A stretch of 63,896 bases of DNA, taken from positions 1 to 63,896 of the IMG/VR virus record IMGVR_UViG_3300044516_000384. One strand, written 5' to 3'. The notes below the pieces were generated by a model. The model ran no database searches. It had not been told where the DNA came from and saw only the letters and a program-made list of their open reading frames with translations. The stretch's first letter is position 1, and each line of letters begins with the position of its first letter. This DNA comes from a virus. This document shows, piece by piece, positions 55,258-62,542 of this stretch. A program made the position numbers and the translations under genes.

Positions 55258-55487
55258 CAAGAGAACAAGCACTCGACGCGATCAAGGTGTACGCCGCATG
55301 GCAATACGACACCGACATCAACGCATGGTCAGTGACATCACGCGACCAATACGTTGACCGATACATGCAGTCAGTAGAACAACTGTGTGACACATACGTT
55401 ATTGGCATCGGAGAAGTAGCAATGAATGCTATGCTCAATCCCGTCGGTGACCTCGTTAAACAACTAAGGACATTGCAAGCACTATGA
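55254..55487 (+). CDS. Hypothetical protein, 77 aa
   Basis: A helical protein (ALDAIKVYAAWQYDTDINAW then VDRYMQSVEQLCDTYVIG) coupled to both neighbours by 4-nt overlaps. Not recognised. Confidence 0.78.
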   Translation: MTREQALDAIKVYAAWQYDTDINAWSVTSRDQYVDRYMQSVEQLCDTYVIGIGEVAMNAMLNPVGDLVKQLRTLQAL

Positions 55488-55870
55488 TCATCCCATCAGA
55501 ATTCCGCATCCTTGATGCAGAACCAAAGGTCTACACAATAGACCAACGTACATCGACCACCACCGTACCAGTAGCATACGCCCTCTTCACTGAGGGCGGA
55601 CACTACGATGAAGCGAACGATGAATACGAGGAGGGCACATATGTAGTACATATGGACTACCACAACATTGCACACGTGATCATGTGCAAAGACTTCTTTG
55701 TCGCACAAGGCGTACTCAAAGAATACCAAGAAGCAACACAAAACACTGCATACATATGCGGATGCCCATTGGAATCAGTGGATGATGGACATCACGTTCG
55801 ATACTACGAATCAGCATCAGTAATCGTAGACATGACAGTAGCCGACTACCTAGTAAGGATAAAGAAATGA
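55484..55870 (+). CDS. Hypothetical protein, 128 aa
   Basis: Acidic beta-rich protein (TTVPVAYALFTEGGHYDEAN, YVVHMDYHNIAHVIM) with two Cys in YICGCPL. Overlaps both neighbours by 4 nt. Not recognised. Confidence 0.78.
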   Translation: MIIPSEFRILDAEPKVYTIDQRTSTTTVPVAYALFTEGGHYDEANDEYEEGTYVVHMDYHNIAHVIMCKDFFVAQGVLKEYQEATQNTAYICGCPLESVDDGHHVRYYESASVIVDMTVADYLVRIKK

Positions 55871-56202
55871 AAGTAACAATCGACACAAAGAACTATACGG
55901 AAGCACAGCTCCGTACACTCGTACGCCAAGGCATCATCGACAAGAGTGTTCTCCGCAAGGAAACACTCGACCCCATTGCGATGGAAGCATTGCAGTTCAT
56001 GCACGTCCACTACACCAACGATCAGATCTCTGCAATGGCCGGTGTCAAATCCGCAACATGGGTCTGGAACATGGCACAAGGCAACATCGTTAAGATGTAC
56101 AAACTCGTCATCGACAACATGAACATCACACCAAGTGAACTGCTGATTATCCAGTCAGCTGCACACGTGATGACACGCATAGCACAACGTAGCATCAAGT
56201 AA
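55867..56202 (+). CDS. Possible HTH DNA-binding protein, 111 aa
   Basis: Residues 48-70 (HYTNDQISAMAGVKSATWVW) followed by NMAQGN match a helix-turn-helix of the kind that reads 'do repeat, A..aGvs..tv', so DNA binding is plausible. It is the last gene of the cluster before the tandem hairpins and the palindromic promoter at 56.28 kb, so it is the best local candidate for an operator-binding regulator. No ligand domain is seen. Confidence 0.6.
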   Translation: MKVTIDTKNYTEAQLRTLVRQGIIDKSVLRKETLDPIAMEALQFMHVHYTNDQISAMAGVKSATWVWNMAQGNIVKMYKLVIDNMNITPSELLIIQSAAHVMTRIAQRSIK

Positions 56203-56204
56203 GG

Positions 56205-56271
56205 GGGAGGGTCTAAAAATTAGTACCCTCCCAAAAATAGTAACCGGGAGGGTCTAAATTTAGTAACCCTC
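56205..56271 (+). repeat. Two tandem hairpin repeats (26 nt)
   Basis: GGGAGGGTCTAAAAATTAGTACCCTCCC (spread over 56205-56232; see positions) and a similar copy at 56246-56271 are direct repeats 41 nt apart. Copy one pairs GGGAGGGT with ACCCTCCC and copy two GAGGGT with ACCCTC, each with CTAA-rich inner pairing (CTAAA/TTTAG). Neither is followed by a U-run, so they are not ordinary terminators. Confidence 0.75.
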
Positions 56272-56277
56272 ATTACA

Positions 56278-56319
56278 TTGAATGATAATTAATTTAACTA
56301 TATATTGTCCATGGACAAT
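56278..56319 (+). promoter_or_regulatory. Promoter with overlapping palindromic operator
   Basis: TTGAAT (56278-56283), 17-nt spacer and TATATT (56301-56306) form a good sigma-70-like promoter. A perfect 16-bp palindrome, ATTGTCCATGGACAAT (56304-56319), overlaps the -10 and start site, as repressor operators often do. It drives the gene cluster from 56336. Confidence 0.65.
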
Positions 56320-56335
56320 GGGAGCTAGGTAATAC

Positions 56336-56644
56336 ATGGAGCTGAGAGTAGGACAGAACGTACGCAATGTACGACGCCCAGATGTCATAGGAATAATCAC
56401 ATCATTGGAAGCGCCCAACAATCAATGGGCAAGACCACAAGACCGTAGAGTCATGGTCAGATACCCACGAGTAACCATCATGTCCAATGGTAAATGGAAA
56501 GGTGGCATCCTTGATGAACTGCCAATAGATCTTCTCCCTACAGGAGAACCTATTCATCCTGCCTTTGACTCATATAAACGTAGCGGAGATCAAGGCACCG
56601 GCGAAGTTAGAATGCTCGCACACAAAAGGAACAGACGAAAATGA
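56336..56644 (+). CDS. Hypothetical protein, SH3-like, 102 aa
   Basis: The N-terminal half (VGQNVRNVRRPDVIGIITSL ... RVMVRYPRVT) reads like an SH3/KOW-like beta barrel, small nucleic-acid or protein-binding folds common in phages. Basic C-terminus. First gene behind the palindromic promoter, with GGGAG upstream. The fold is a guess from spacing of strands. Confidence 0.65.
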   Translation: MELRVGQNVRNVRRPDVIGIITSLEAPNNQWARPQDRRVMVRYPRVTIMSNGKWKGGILDELPIDLLPTGEPIHPAFDSYKRSGDQGTGEVRMLAHKRNRRK

Positions 56645-56760
56645 CAATCATCATATGCATATTCATAACAATGTTATCCATCATATTTTTAATAGGGTGG
56701 TTTTTTAATTCAATTAATGAAGCACAAAACCGTATTGACAAGGAGACAGAAAATGAATAA
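56641..56760 (+). CDS. Small membrane protein, 39 aa
   Basis: Starts on ATGA overlap with the previous gene. One hydrophobic helix (IIICIFITMLSIIFLIGWFF, residues 3-22) and a short charged tail (NRIDKETENE). It overlaps the next gene by 8 nt, so the cluster is tightly coupled. Unknown. Confidence 0.6.
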   Translation: MTIIICIFITMLSIIFLIGWFFNSINEAQNRIDKETENE

Positions 56761-57148
56761 ACAAATCATCAGTGCCCATGAGTTGGCACGTAACGTAATT
56801 AAGGCCTACGAGATAGCTGACGCCCTCATCACGGGCGTTGAGTTCCATAACTCAGAGAATGGTAGGTCAAAGCATCGATCGACTATCAATGGCGTACTTG
56901 AAGTCAGATTACATATGCATTATGAACGCATGACTTCTGCTGTGTACACAATCTACATTCAGATACATGACAACAAGTGGACACTGACAGCGCATGGTTA
57001 TCTTAATGATGTCAATGTCGAGTATTCAAGTACTGATACTGACATGACATACAACTACCTTGATCTTAAGGAATGGATCAATGACTTTGTTGCCACCGTC
57101 TATCAACTCAAAGTTGCAGAAGTACACGGCATCGTAGTCATCCCATAG
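56753..57148 (+). CDS. Hypothetical protein, 131 aa
   Basis: ATG at 56753 (MNKQIISAHE) is chosen because AAGGAG lies 8 nt upstream; a frame from 56717 is less likely. Helical N-terminus (ELARNVIKAYEIADALI) followed by beta strands (YTIYIQIHDNKWTLTAHG). Its stop is followed after 6 nt by pseudoknot copy 1. Not recognised. Confidence 0.72.
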   Translation: MNKQIISAHELARNVIKAYEIADALITGVEFHNSENGRSKHRSTINGVLEVRLHMHYERMTSAVYTIYIQIHDNKWTLTAHGYLNDVNVEYSSTDTDMTYNYLDLKEWINDFVATVYQLKVAEVHGIVVIP

Positions 57149-57154
57149 TTAGAC

Positions 57155-57183
57155 GTGAGGGATGCGTCTCACCAACAACGCAT
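57155..57183 (+). promoter_or_regulatory. H-type pseudoknot RNA element, copy 1
   Basis: Stem 1 GTGAG (155-159)/CTCAC (168-172), loop 1 GG, stem 2 ATGCGT (162-167)/ACGCAT (178-183), loop 3 CAACA. It lies between the stop of the previous gene (6 nt before) and the start of the next (14 nt after). Confidence 0.75.
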
Positions 57184-57197
57184 GAAAGAAAAACACA

Positions 57198-57530
57198 ATG
57201 ACTGACCTAACACATTACAGGACTATCATCCTGCGATTCGCTTACTTACATATCCACCCCGGTGGTGGTCTTGCCGCGATGATTATGCTTAAGCCTGGCT
57301 TTGAAGACAAACTCGATCACATAGCACAGACTAATCTGTGTGAGTTGCTCAGGTTTGCAAATGCACACGTTCCATACGACACACGCAATGCACAAGGATT
57401 CAATGACTGGCTTGGCGAGGAGCCAAACATGTTTGAGAAAGAGTCATTCAATAAGTGGATGTCGGCAATCACGCCAATGCCACGACCTACACCTGCAGGA
57501 TGGGAGGAGGTAGATACTACCAGTGTCTAA
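57198..57530 (+). CDS. Hypothetical protein, 110 aa
   Basis: Helical with a His/Gly-rich segment (HIHPGGGLAAMIMLKPG) and Trp-containing WLGEEPNMFEKESFNKWM. Preceded by pseudoknot copy 1 and a weak GAAAG ribosome site. Not recognised. Confidence 0.75.
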   Translation: MTDLTHYRTIILRFAYLHIHPGGGLAAMIMLKPGFEDKLDHIAQTNLCELLRFANAHVPYDTRNAQGFNDWLGEEPNMFEKESFNKWMSAITPMPRPTPAGWEEVDTTSV

Positions 57531-57771
57531 ATATACATACCACAATCAACAGTATGACTTTCAGGGCCGAGCAATCGGCCCTGTTGGTGTCTTTCATAAT
57601 GCCACTGTCGCAAAAACAGTGGCTCGTTATCTTGTATACATGCAACCAGAAATCATGCACATCAGGATTTCAAGATGCCTTGAGCATACATATGAATTTG
57701 AGCCGTTCATGATTGTTTACATGAACATTGTAACTGACAAAGCTAAAGTAAGTAGAAGGAAAGTATTTTAA
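57523..57771 (+). CDS. Hypothetical protein, 82 aa
   Basis: GTG start with GGAGGAGG about 12 nt upstream, overlapping the previous gene by 8 nt. It looks beta-rich (FQGRAIGPVGVFHNATVAKT, YVNIVTDKAKV). Basic end. Not recognised. Confidence 0.7.
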   Translation: MSKYTYHNQQYDFQGRAIGPVGVFHNATVAKTVARYLVYMQPEIMHIRISRCLEHTYEFEPFMIVYMNIVTDKAKVSRRKVF

Positions 57772-57772
57772 A

Positions 57773-58036
57773 ATGAGATTTGTACCTGTAGTGTTGTACG
57801 GTTCACTTGTACTTGAAAAGTTATTAAAAGAGAAATTAATAACAAAAGATCATTACGATCATATGTGGGAAAGATTTAAAGCTCTTGGTAACTCACTCAA
57901 TTATGTATTAATTGATCTTGATGAGGTAACTCTCAATCTTGAGGAAGTTGAATCAATAATGATAATGAATTACATAAGAGCTCAAGAAAACATAACGGAC
58001 CACGAGTTTTCGTTCAACATCAAAATTGCTATCTAA
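57773..58036 (+). CDS. Hypothetical protein, 87 aa
   Basis: Helical (LVLEKLLKEKLITKDHYDHM) then acidic (IDLDEVTLNLEEVESI). One nucleotide separates it from the previous stop. Pseudoknot copy 2 follows after 7 nt. Not recognised. Confidence 0.75.
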   Translation: MRFVPVVLYGSLVLEKLLKEKLITKDHYDHMWERFKALGNSLNYVLIDLDEVTLNLEEVESIMIMNYIRAQENITDHEFSFNIKIAI

Positions 58037-58043
58037 TGTTTGT

Positions 58044-58072
58044 GTGAGGGGTGCGCCTCACTGACAACGCAT
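58044..58072 (+). promoter_or_regulatory. H-type pseudoknot RNA element, copy 2
   Basis: Stem 1 GTGAGG (44-49)/CCTCAC (56-61), a 1-nt loop, stem 2 GTGCG (51-55) with CGCAT (68-72) including a G-U end pair, loop 3 TGACAA. Slightly different arm lengths from copies 1 and 3 but the same topology and position. Confidence 0.7.
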
Positions 58073-58088
58073 AGAAAAGAAACACATC

Positions 58089-58580
58089 ATGTCTATCGAA
58101 ATATACACAAAGTATTTCCGCGAGAATCTTCTCTCTGTTCCTGCAAAAGTAGCAGACGGTACCTTGTACTCATATGGTGGCTACCATACATGTTCACATA
58201 CAGATACCGTTGAACTCAACGGGCATCACATATCAATGGAGTACAAGCTGCGTATGGACGTAGCTAATGGTGAAGAGAAGACTCTTCATCCTATTCCTCT
58301 TGTTCAAATTGAAGTGACTATGACATTGCGTCCTGACAAGGATAGCCGTGAAACATCGTCATTTATGAATAAGATCATCAAGGTTCAGCTTAACAGCGAG
58401 ACTCTTGAAGAGCAGATTGATGAGGCGATTCAGACACTGGAGCGCATCATTATAGATGTGAAGTTGCCGACTATTGCCTTTGACTTCTGGAAGTATGTTG
58501 CTACGGCAATGCCAGACTTTGAGAAGCAAGTCAGCAAGACGATTGTAACTAACTACCAACGTCTGTCCTACAAGGACTAG
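58089..58580 (+). CDS. Hypothetical protein, 163 aa
   Basis: Beta-rich N-terminus with SYGGYHTCSHTDTVELNGHH (His/Cys) and a helical C-terminal half (NSETLEEQIDEAIQTLERI). Preceded by pseudoknot copy 2 and followed by copy 3. Not recognised. Confidence 0.78.
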   Translation: MSIEIYTKYFRENLLSVPAKVADGTLYSYGGYHTCSHTDTVELNGHHISMEYKLRMDVANGEEKTLHPIPLVQIEVTMTLRPDKDSRETSSFMNKIIKVQLNSETLEEQIDEAIQTLERIIIDVKLPTIAFDFWKYVATAMPDFEKQVSKTIVTNYQRLSYKD

Positions 58581-58586
58581 TTAGAT

Positions 58587-58615
58587 GTGAGGGGTGCGTC
58601 TCACTAACAACGCAC
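58587..58615 (+). promoter_or_regulatory. H-type pseudoknot RNA element, copy 3
   Basis: Stem 1 GTGAG (87-91)/CTCAC (600-604), loop 1 GG, stem 2 GTGCGT (94-99)/ACGCAC (610-615), loop 3 TAACA. The first pair of stem 2 is G-C here where copy 1 has A-T, a compensatory change that keeps pairing. Confidence 0.78.
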
Positions 58616-58641
58616 AACTACACAATATAGAGGAAAACATA

Positions 58642-58884
58642 ATGTATCGACAATGGTATGAACGCAAAATCAAACTTGATGATGGATATCAAGTGTCTAT
58701 TATCTGCAAACAACTGGTTAGTTATGGAGAAGATGAAAAGTTGTTTGAATGTGCTTTGATTACACCAGATGATTACGTCGATGATGATTCTGTAACAGGT
58801 TACTTAGACTTTCATCAGGTTGCAGAGTACATCAATAAAGCTAAGGAAAAACACAATGAAATACACAGAACCAACGTTTCGTAA
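58642..58884 (+). CDS. Hypothetical protein, 80 aa
   Basis: ATG at 58642 (MYRQWYERKI) has GAGG 8 nt upstream; the frame from 58594 runs through pseudoknot copy 3. Contains VSIICKQLVSYGEDEKLFE and an acidic middle (DDYVDDDSVTG). Overlaps the next gene by 29 nt. Not recognised. Confidence 0.72.
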   Translation: MYRQWYERKIKLDDGYQVSIICKQLVSYGEDEKLFECALITPDDYVDDDSVTGYLDFHQVAEYINKAKEKHNEIHRTNVS

Positions 58885-59119
58885 ACTCGTAGATGAGATG
58901 CTGACAAAGACTATCGGATTTGACAGTACTGATCTACCTGACTTTAGTCTTTGGGAATACTTTGACCTTGACTACGATTACACACCACAAGAAATAGCTG
59001 AAGCCGCACAAATAGCAAGCATTGATCTGCTTGTTGAAGCTGATGGGCCAAGCGATTTATTGATTGAGATAGTACAAGACTTGATAAAACAAGAAGCAAA
59101 CACACTAAGAGGAATTTAA
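58856..59119 (+). CDS. Hypothetical acidic protein, 87 aa
   Basis: ATG at 58856 (MKYTEPTF) has AAGGA upstream, inside the previous gene. Strongly acidic and helical (YDYTPQEIAEAAQIASIDLL and PSDLLIEIVQDLIK). Its small acidic shape is like DNA-mimic or inhibitor proteins, but nothing proves that. Confidence 0.7.
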   Translation: MKYTEPTFRKLVDEMLTKTIGFDSTDLPDFSLWEYFDLDYDYTPQEIAEAAQIASIDLLVEADGPSDLLIEIVQDLIKQEANTLRGI

Positions 59120-59121
59120 TT

Positions 59122-59364
59122 ATGAAAAAACTAAAACTCGTTTCTGTTCCAATGTTTAATGCACCCGGCGTATTGCGTTGGGCACGTCATTTCTATCGCA
59201 TGACTAACTGCTCAAAGAAAGATAAGAAGTATTTTTTAGGTGTCATGCGTTCATGGGTACAGAGAGATGCTAAATATTGTCTTGAGTGTGCAGACGAATT
59301 CATTGAATGGAATGTTAATGAAGAGTTTGTAACCATCACAGTTGATAGAAGGAAAAAGAAATGA
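59122..59364 (+). CDS. Hypothetical basic protein, 80 aa
   Basis: Two nt after the previous gene. Basic, with NCSKKDKKYFLG, WVQRDAKYCLECADEF and a KKK end; four Cys residues in all. Unknown. Confidence 0.72.
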   Translation: MKKLKLVSVPMFNAPGVLRWARHFYRMTNCSKKDKKYFLGVMRSWVQRDAKYCLECADEFIEWNVNEEFVTITVDRRKKK

Positions 59365-59678
59365 GTTTTGAATTTAGACCTATCAAATACACATTCTGGA
59401 ATACGTTCGGGGATAACACCCCGAACGATTTAGTTTGCATGTATATCGAACCGCATTACGGTGAGCCATGCCTTATCAAGATTAGGCGCAGACTTGCTAC
59501 AGAAATCGGATGTAAGAGACTACGTCAAGGTGTAGAGTGGCACGTCAATGATACTGACTGCTCCATGTGGAGTCAACGCCATGCAGTCATAGGTTTTGCT
59601 GAAGTGTTAGCACCAATAACAGTTGAGTCAAAGAAACAAGCTCTGGCGGTGTGTGAGTTTATGGAGTTAAAAACATGA
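59361..59678 (+). CDS. Hypothetical protein, 105 aa
   Basis: Overlaps both neighbours by 4 nt. Beta-like, with a GEPCLIKIRRRLATEIGCK segment and WHVNDTDCSMWSQRH. Not recognised. Confidence 0.75.
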   Translation: MSFEFRPIKYTFWNTFGDNTPNDLVCMYIEPHYGEPCLIKIRRRLATEIGCKRLRQGVEWHVNDTDCSMWSQRHAVIGFAEVLAPITVESKKQALAVCEFMELKT

Positions 59679-60073
59679 GTGACAACATAATGATACAAGC
59701 ATGGGATGAGATTATTGCTGATTCACAAGAAGCTGAAGAGTGCATTGTCTCTTTGTACAGCGTTGAGCCGTATTATGGTGGCCCAGAGGAAGGAGGTTGG
59801 TGGGGTAACTTGTACATACTTAGAAAGTATGTACGATGCAGCAATCGAGATGCAGCAGAGAGTCTACAAACAAAACTGCAGGAAAGGTGTTCACAATTAA
59901 ACTATGAAGCAAAAATAGCAGACGGGGAACACTGTTTACGTCAGATCGAACGTGCTGATGCACGAGGCGAAGACATTGATGACTATGGTTATGATGGACC
60001 AAGTTCATACAACGTAATCATCGAGAAGTTTCCCGGTGAGAATCAAGTAACAGAAAGATCACATTACGAATAA
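59675..60073 (+). CDS. Hypothetical acidic protein, 132 aa
   Basis: Starts with an acidic helix, then YYGGPEEGGWWGNLYILRKY (aromatic, Gly-rich) and a Cys in ERCSQLNYE. Overlaps the next gene by one nt. Not recognised. Confidence 0.75.
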   Translation: MSDNIMIQAWDEIIADSQEAEECIVSLYSVEPYYGGPEEGGWWGNLYILRKYVRCSNRDAAESLQTKLQERCSQLNYEAKIADGEHCLRQIERADARGEDIDDYGYDGPSSYNVIIEKFPGENQVTERSHYE

Positions 60074-60582
60074 TGCCACTCAAAAAACTTACGCCTGAAC
60101 AAACAGCGTCAATACGACATCAAGCAAACAACGGCGTAAGTGTAGTTGCACTTGCAGCTAAATACAAGTTGTCTCAACAACACATATACAGAATTAAGAA
60201 CAACGAAAGACGAGATAGGAAGACAAAACAAATGAGTACATATAACGGCTGGACTAATTACGCAACGTGGTTGTTTTATCTGCATCATCAGGAGCAAGTA
60301 GAGAACTGGTATTACGATGAGCCAGCAAGCACACGCAAAGATGTTGATGAAACAAATCTTCAAAATTACTTTGAGGAAATGTATGGCGAGCTGATTGATG
60401 GCGTCGCAAACATTTATATCACTGACGTTCTCAACAATGAGCTACGTGATGTGAATTGGAAGGAGGTAATGAAGACATTACGAGCAGAAGATGAGACATA
60501 TGACGCCAACTGGACAGAAGAAGGCGCAATAACAAACTACCTAGACCATGTAGCAGAAAACAAAGATAGAGAAAGAAACTAA
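60073..60582 (+). CDS. HTH protein fused to DUF7249-like domain, 169 aa
   Basis: Residues 1-45 form a small helix-turn-helix: LTPEQTASIRHQANNGVSVV followed by ALAAKYKLSQQHIYRI, a typical transposase/sigma-like HTH. From Met54 the protein reads MSTYNGWTNYATWLFYLHHQ, a pattern of a small phage family I recall as DUF7249, usually a separate protein. An AGGAAG lies just upstream of Met54 (60232), so the second part may also be made alone by internal initiation. Confidence 0.7.
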   Translation: MPLKKLTPEQTASIRHQANNGVSVVALAAKYKLSQQHIYRIKNNERRDRKTKQMSTYNGWTNYATWLFYLHHQEQVENWYYDEPASTRKDVDETNLQNYFEEMYGELIDGVANIYITDVLNNELRDVNWKEVMKTLRAEDETYDANWTEEGAITNYLDHVAENKDRERN

Positions 60583-61475
60583 TGACAGCACAACAATACC
60601 TCGCTAAGTTTGGGCTGGATGCAAATCCAGCCCTTTTCACCAATGTACACAATGGCAAACACATGAAGCCCAAGTACAACTCGTACTGCATCTATGACGG
60701 CGTTAGCCAGCTGGATCGACGTTCGCGCATCATATGTGTCATGTCTAACTGCCAGACTAACAATGAGGACTGGAACATCAAGACTGGTGACATGATTCAG
60801 TCATACATCATCATGCGTGATATTCATCCACAAGTTGCCATTGACCAACTACTTGATGGTTGTATCTGTGGTAACTGTACACACCGCAAGCGACGCAAGC
60901 GTCACACACGTACTGCTAAAATCAAGGATGTACGTACGTGTTACGTCAACATCGGCAAGGGTACTTCAGCTGTCTGGGAGTCATTTCAAAAGGGCAATAT
61001 ACCTATTGTGTCTAGCACTGTTGCCGCTACTATTCAGGTAGTTGCTGGCAAGAAACTACGAATGGGTACATACGGTGACCCTGTTGCCGTGCCATTCCCA
61101 ATCTGGGGTGACATGCTACGCTATGAGCTTGGTCATACTGGCTATACACATCAATGGCGTATGCCAGTAGCCAAGCCGTTCCGTGGTGTACTTCAAGCAT
61201 CATGTGACTCATACATTGATCGATGGGAAGCCAAACAGGCTGGCTGGGGTACGTTTCTAGTTCGTCCACACGATGGATATATTGACAAGCGCCACACTGC
61301 TTATGCCCGTGGCGCCAAACAATGCCCAAGCGATCCATTCATTAACGAGATGCGAGTAATGCGGAATATGCTGAAAATGCATACTACATGCGACACTTGT
61401 CCTGCATCTCTACGCTGTGATGGCGATAGCGATATTGTCATCCGTGCCCACGGCTCAGCTGCTCTGTGGGTTTAA
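60582..61475 (+). CDS. DUF7227-like phage protein, 297 aa
   Basis: Its order of motifs (Cys-containing YCIYDG / MSNCQTNNEDWNIKTGDM, CICGNC-tHRKRRKRHTRT, TCYVNIGKGTSAVW, then RMGTYGDPVAVPFPIWGDM and HTGYTHQW, ending CDTCPASLRCDGD) matches a family of phage proteins I recall as DUF7227. The clustered Cys (about residues 34-35, 54-58, 97-100 and near the C-terminus) suggest metal or iron-sulfur binding. Length is as expected. Role unknown. Confidence 0.65.
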   Translation: MTAQQYLAKFGLDANPALFTNVHNGKHMKPKYNSYCIYDGVSQLDRRSRIICVMSNCQTNNEDWNIKTGDMIQSYIIMRDIHPQVAIDQLLDGCICGNCTHRKRRKRHTRTAKIKDVRTCYVNIGKGTSAVWESFQKGNIPIVSSTVAATIQVVAGKKLRMGTYGDPVAVPFPIWGDMLRYELGHTGYTHQWRMPVAKPFRGVLQASCDSYIDRWEAKQAGWGTFLVRPHDGYIDKRHTAYARGAKQCPSDPFINEMRVMRNMLKMHTTCDTCPASLRCDGDSDIVIRAHGSAALWV

Positions 61476-61505
61476 TTAAACACAATAAACACGAGGTAAA
61501 TAAAC

Positions 61506-61919
61506 ATGTTCTATTCAATAGCAGATTACGACGAGTGGTCAACTGACCACTGGGACGGACAAGGGCACTACACCAAAGACGGTGAGTGCCTATCACCAGC
61601 CAATGGCGCATACTTTATGGCAGCCCTTGGTAGGCGTATCTTTAATACGTCCCTTATTCGATATACCGATGCAGCAATACGTCGCTTTATCAGTGAAGAA
61701 GAAGCACAAGGAGAAGTAAAAGTTACCGAGGATGAAATCACAAAGTTCATTGCCTTAGTACAGTCCGTGTACCACGAACGCACCATAGAAGAATTTAATG
61801 AGGCTATGTGGGAATACATCTGTGACTCTACATACAGCGAGTGGAATGACATATTTAGTGCGCATGACCTAGGTTTTGCATGCAAATTAGAAGAACCAGA
61901 ATTTTGGGTAACACATTGA
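61506..61919 (+). CDS. Hypothetical protein, 137 aa
   Basis: Aromatic N-terminus (YDEWSTDHWDGQGHYTKDG), helical acidic middle (EEAQGEVKVTEDEITKFIAL) and a Trp/Cys C-terminus. Ribosome site GAGG upstream. Not recognised. Confidence 0.75.
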   Translation: MFYSIADYDEWSTDHWDGQGHYTKDGECLSPANGAYFMAALGRRIFNTSLIRYTDAAIRRFISEEEAQGEVKVTEDEITKFIALVQSVYHERTIEEFNEAMWEYICDSTYSEWNDIFSAHDLGFACKLEEPEFWVTH

Positions 61920-62212
61920 CAGTAGAAGAGATTGATCAAGACGAAGAGAACTTCCAGAACGAGTTGCGATGGCTGCGGGAGAAATACCCGCAGTTTTACA
62001 TTGAGATATGGGGACCATACGACTTTGCATTGCAACTAAGACATGATAGTGGATACCCAACTGGGTATGAACTAGCACAGTCTGCAGCAGACAACTGGGA
62101 TAAATGGGTGGGTGTAGTCGAAGTATTACACGACACATTTGATGCTCACGTTGGTACGAATTGGGATCGGCTTACACAAGCAATAAAGGAGATTAATAGA
62201 GATGCAAAATGA
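61916..62212 (+). CDS. Hypothetical protein, 98 aa
   Basis: Start uncertain: TTG at 61916 overlaps the upstream stop (TTGA); ATG at 61880 in the same frame is the alternative. Acidic N-terminus (VEEIDQDEENFQNELRWLRE), aromatic Y-F segment (FYIEIWGPYDFALQ). Overlaps the next gene by 11 nt. Not recognised. Confidence 0.65.
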   Translation: MTVEEIDQDEENFQNELRWLREKYPQFYIEIWGPYDFALQLRHDSGYPTGYELAQSAADNWDKWVGVVEVLHDTFDAHVGTNWDRLTQAIKEINRDAK

Positions 62213-62531
62213 TTACACACCTGAACACATGACGTTTACTATTCAATCCATCAACACGGAGTGGTGGTACGAGATGATGATGGACATGATCCAATACAAC
62301 GATTGGGTCAAGAATGTACGCACCGTTGAACATACAGATACAAACTGGGTGCTTGAGATTATTGATGATGAATGTGAAACACATCTTATATCAGATCTAA
62401 ATCTATTGGAACACCTGCGTAAATGCTGGTCAATTGGTGATCGTACGTTTTTAGAGCCACAGAATGTTGACTACGACATCATCGACTGCATTGTGCAGGA
62501 GTTGTGCTTTGGTGAGTTAGTTTACGGTTAA
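62202..62531 (+). CDS. Hypothetical acidic protein, 109 aa
   Basis: Acidic with EWWYEMMMDMIQYNDW and a helical middle (ISDLNLLEHLRKCWSIG). Ribosome site GGAG about 12 nt upstream. Not recognised. Confidence 0.75.
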   Translation: MQNDYTPEHMTFTIQSINTEWWYEMMMDMIQYNDWVKNVRTVEHTDTNWVLEIIDDECETHLISDLNLLEHLRKCWSIGDRTFLEPQNVDYDIIDCIVQELCFGELVYG

Positions 62532-62542
62532 GGAGTAACACA

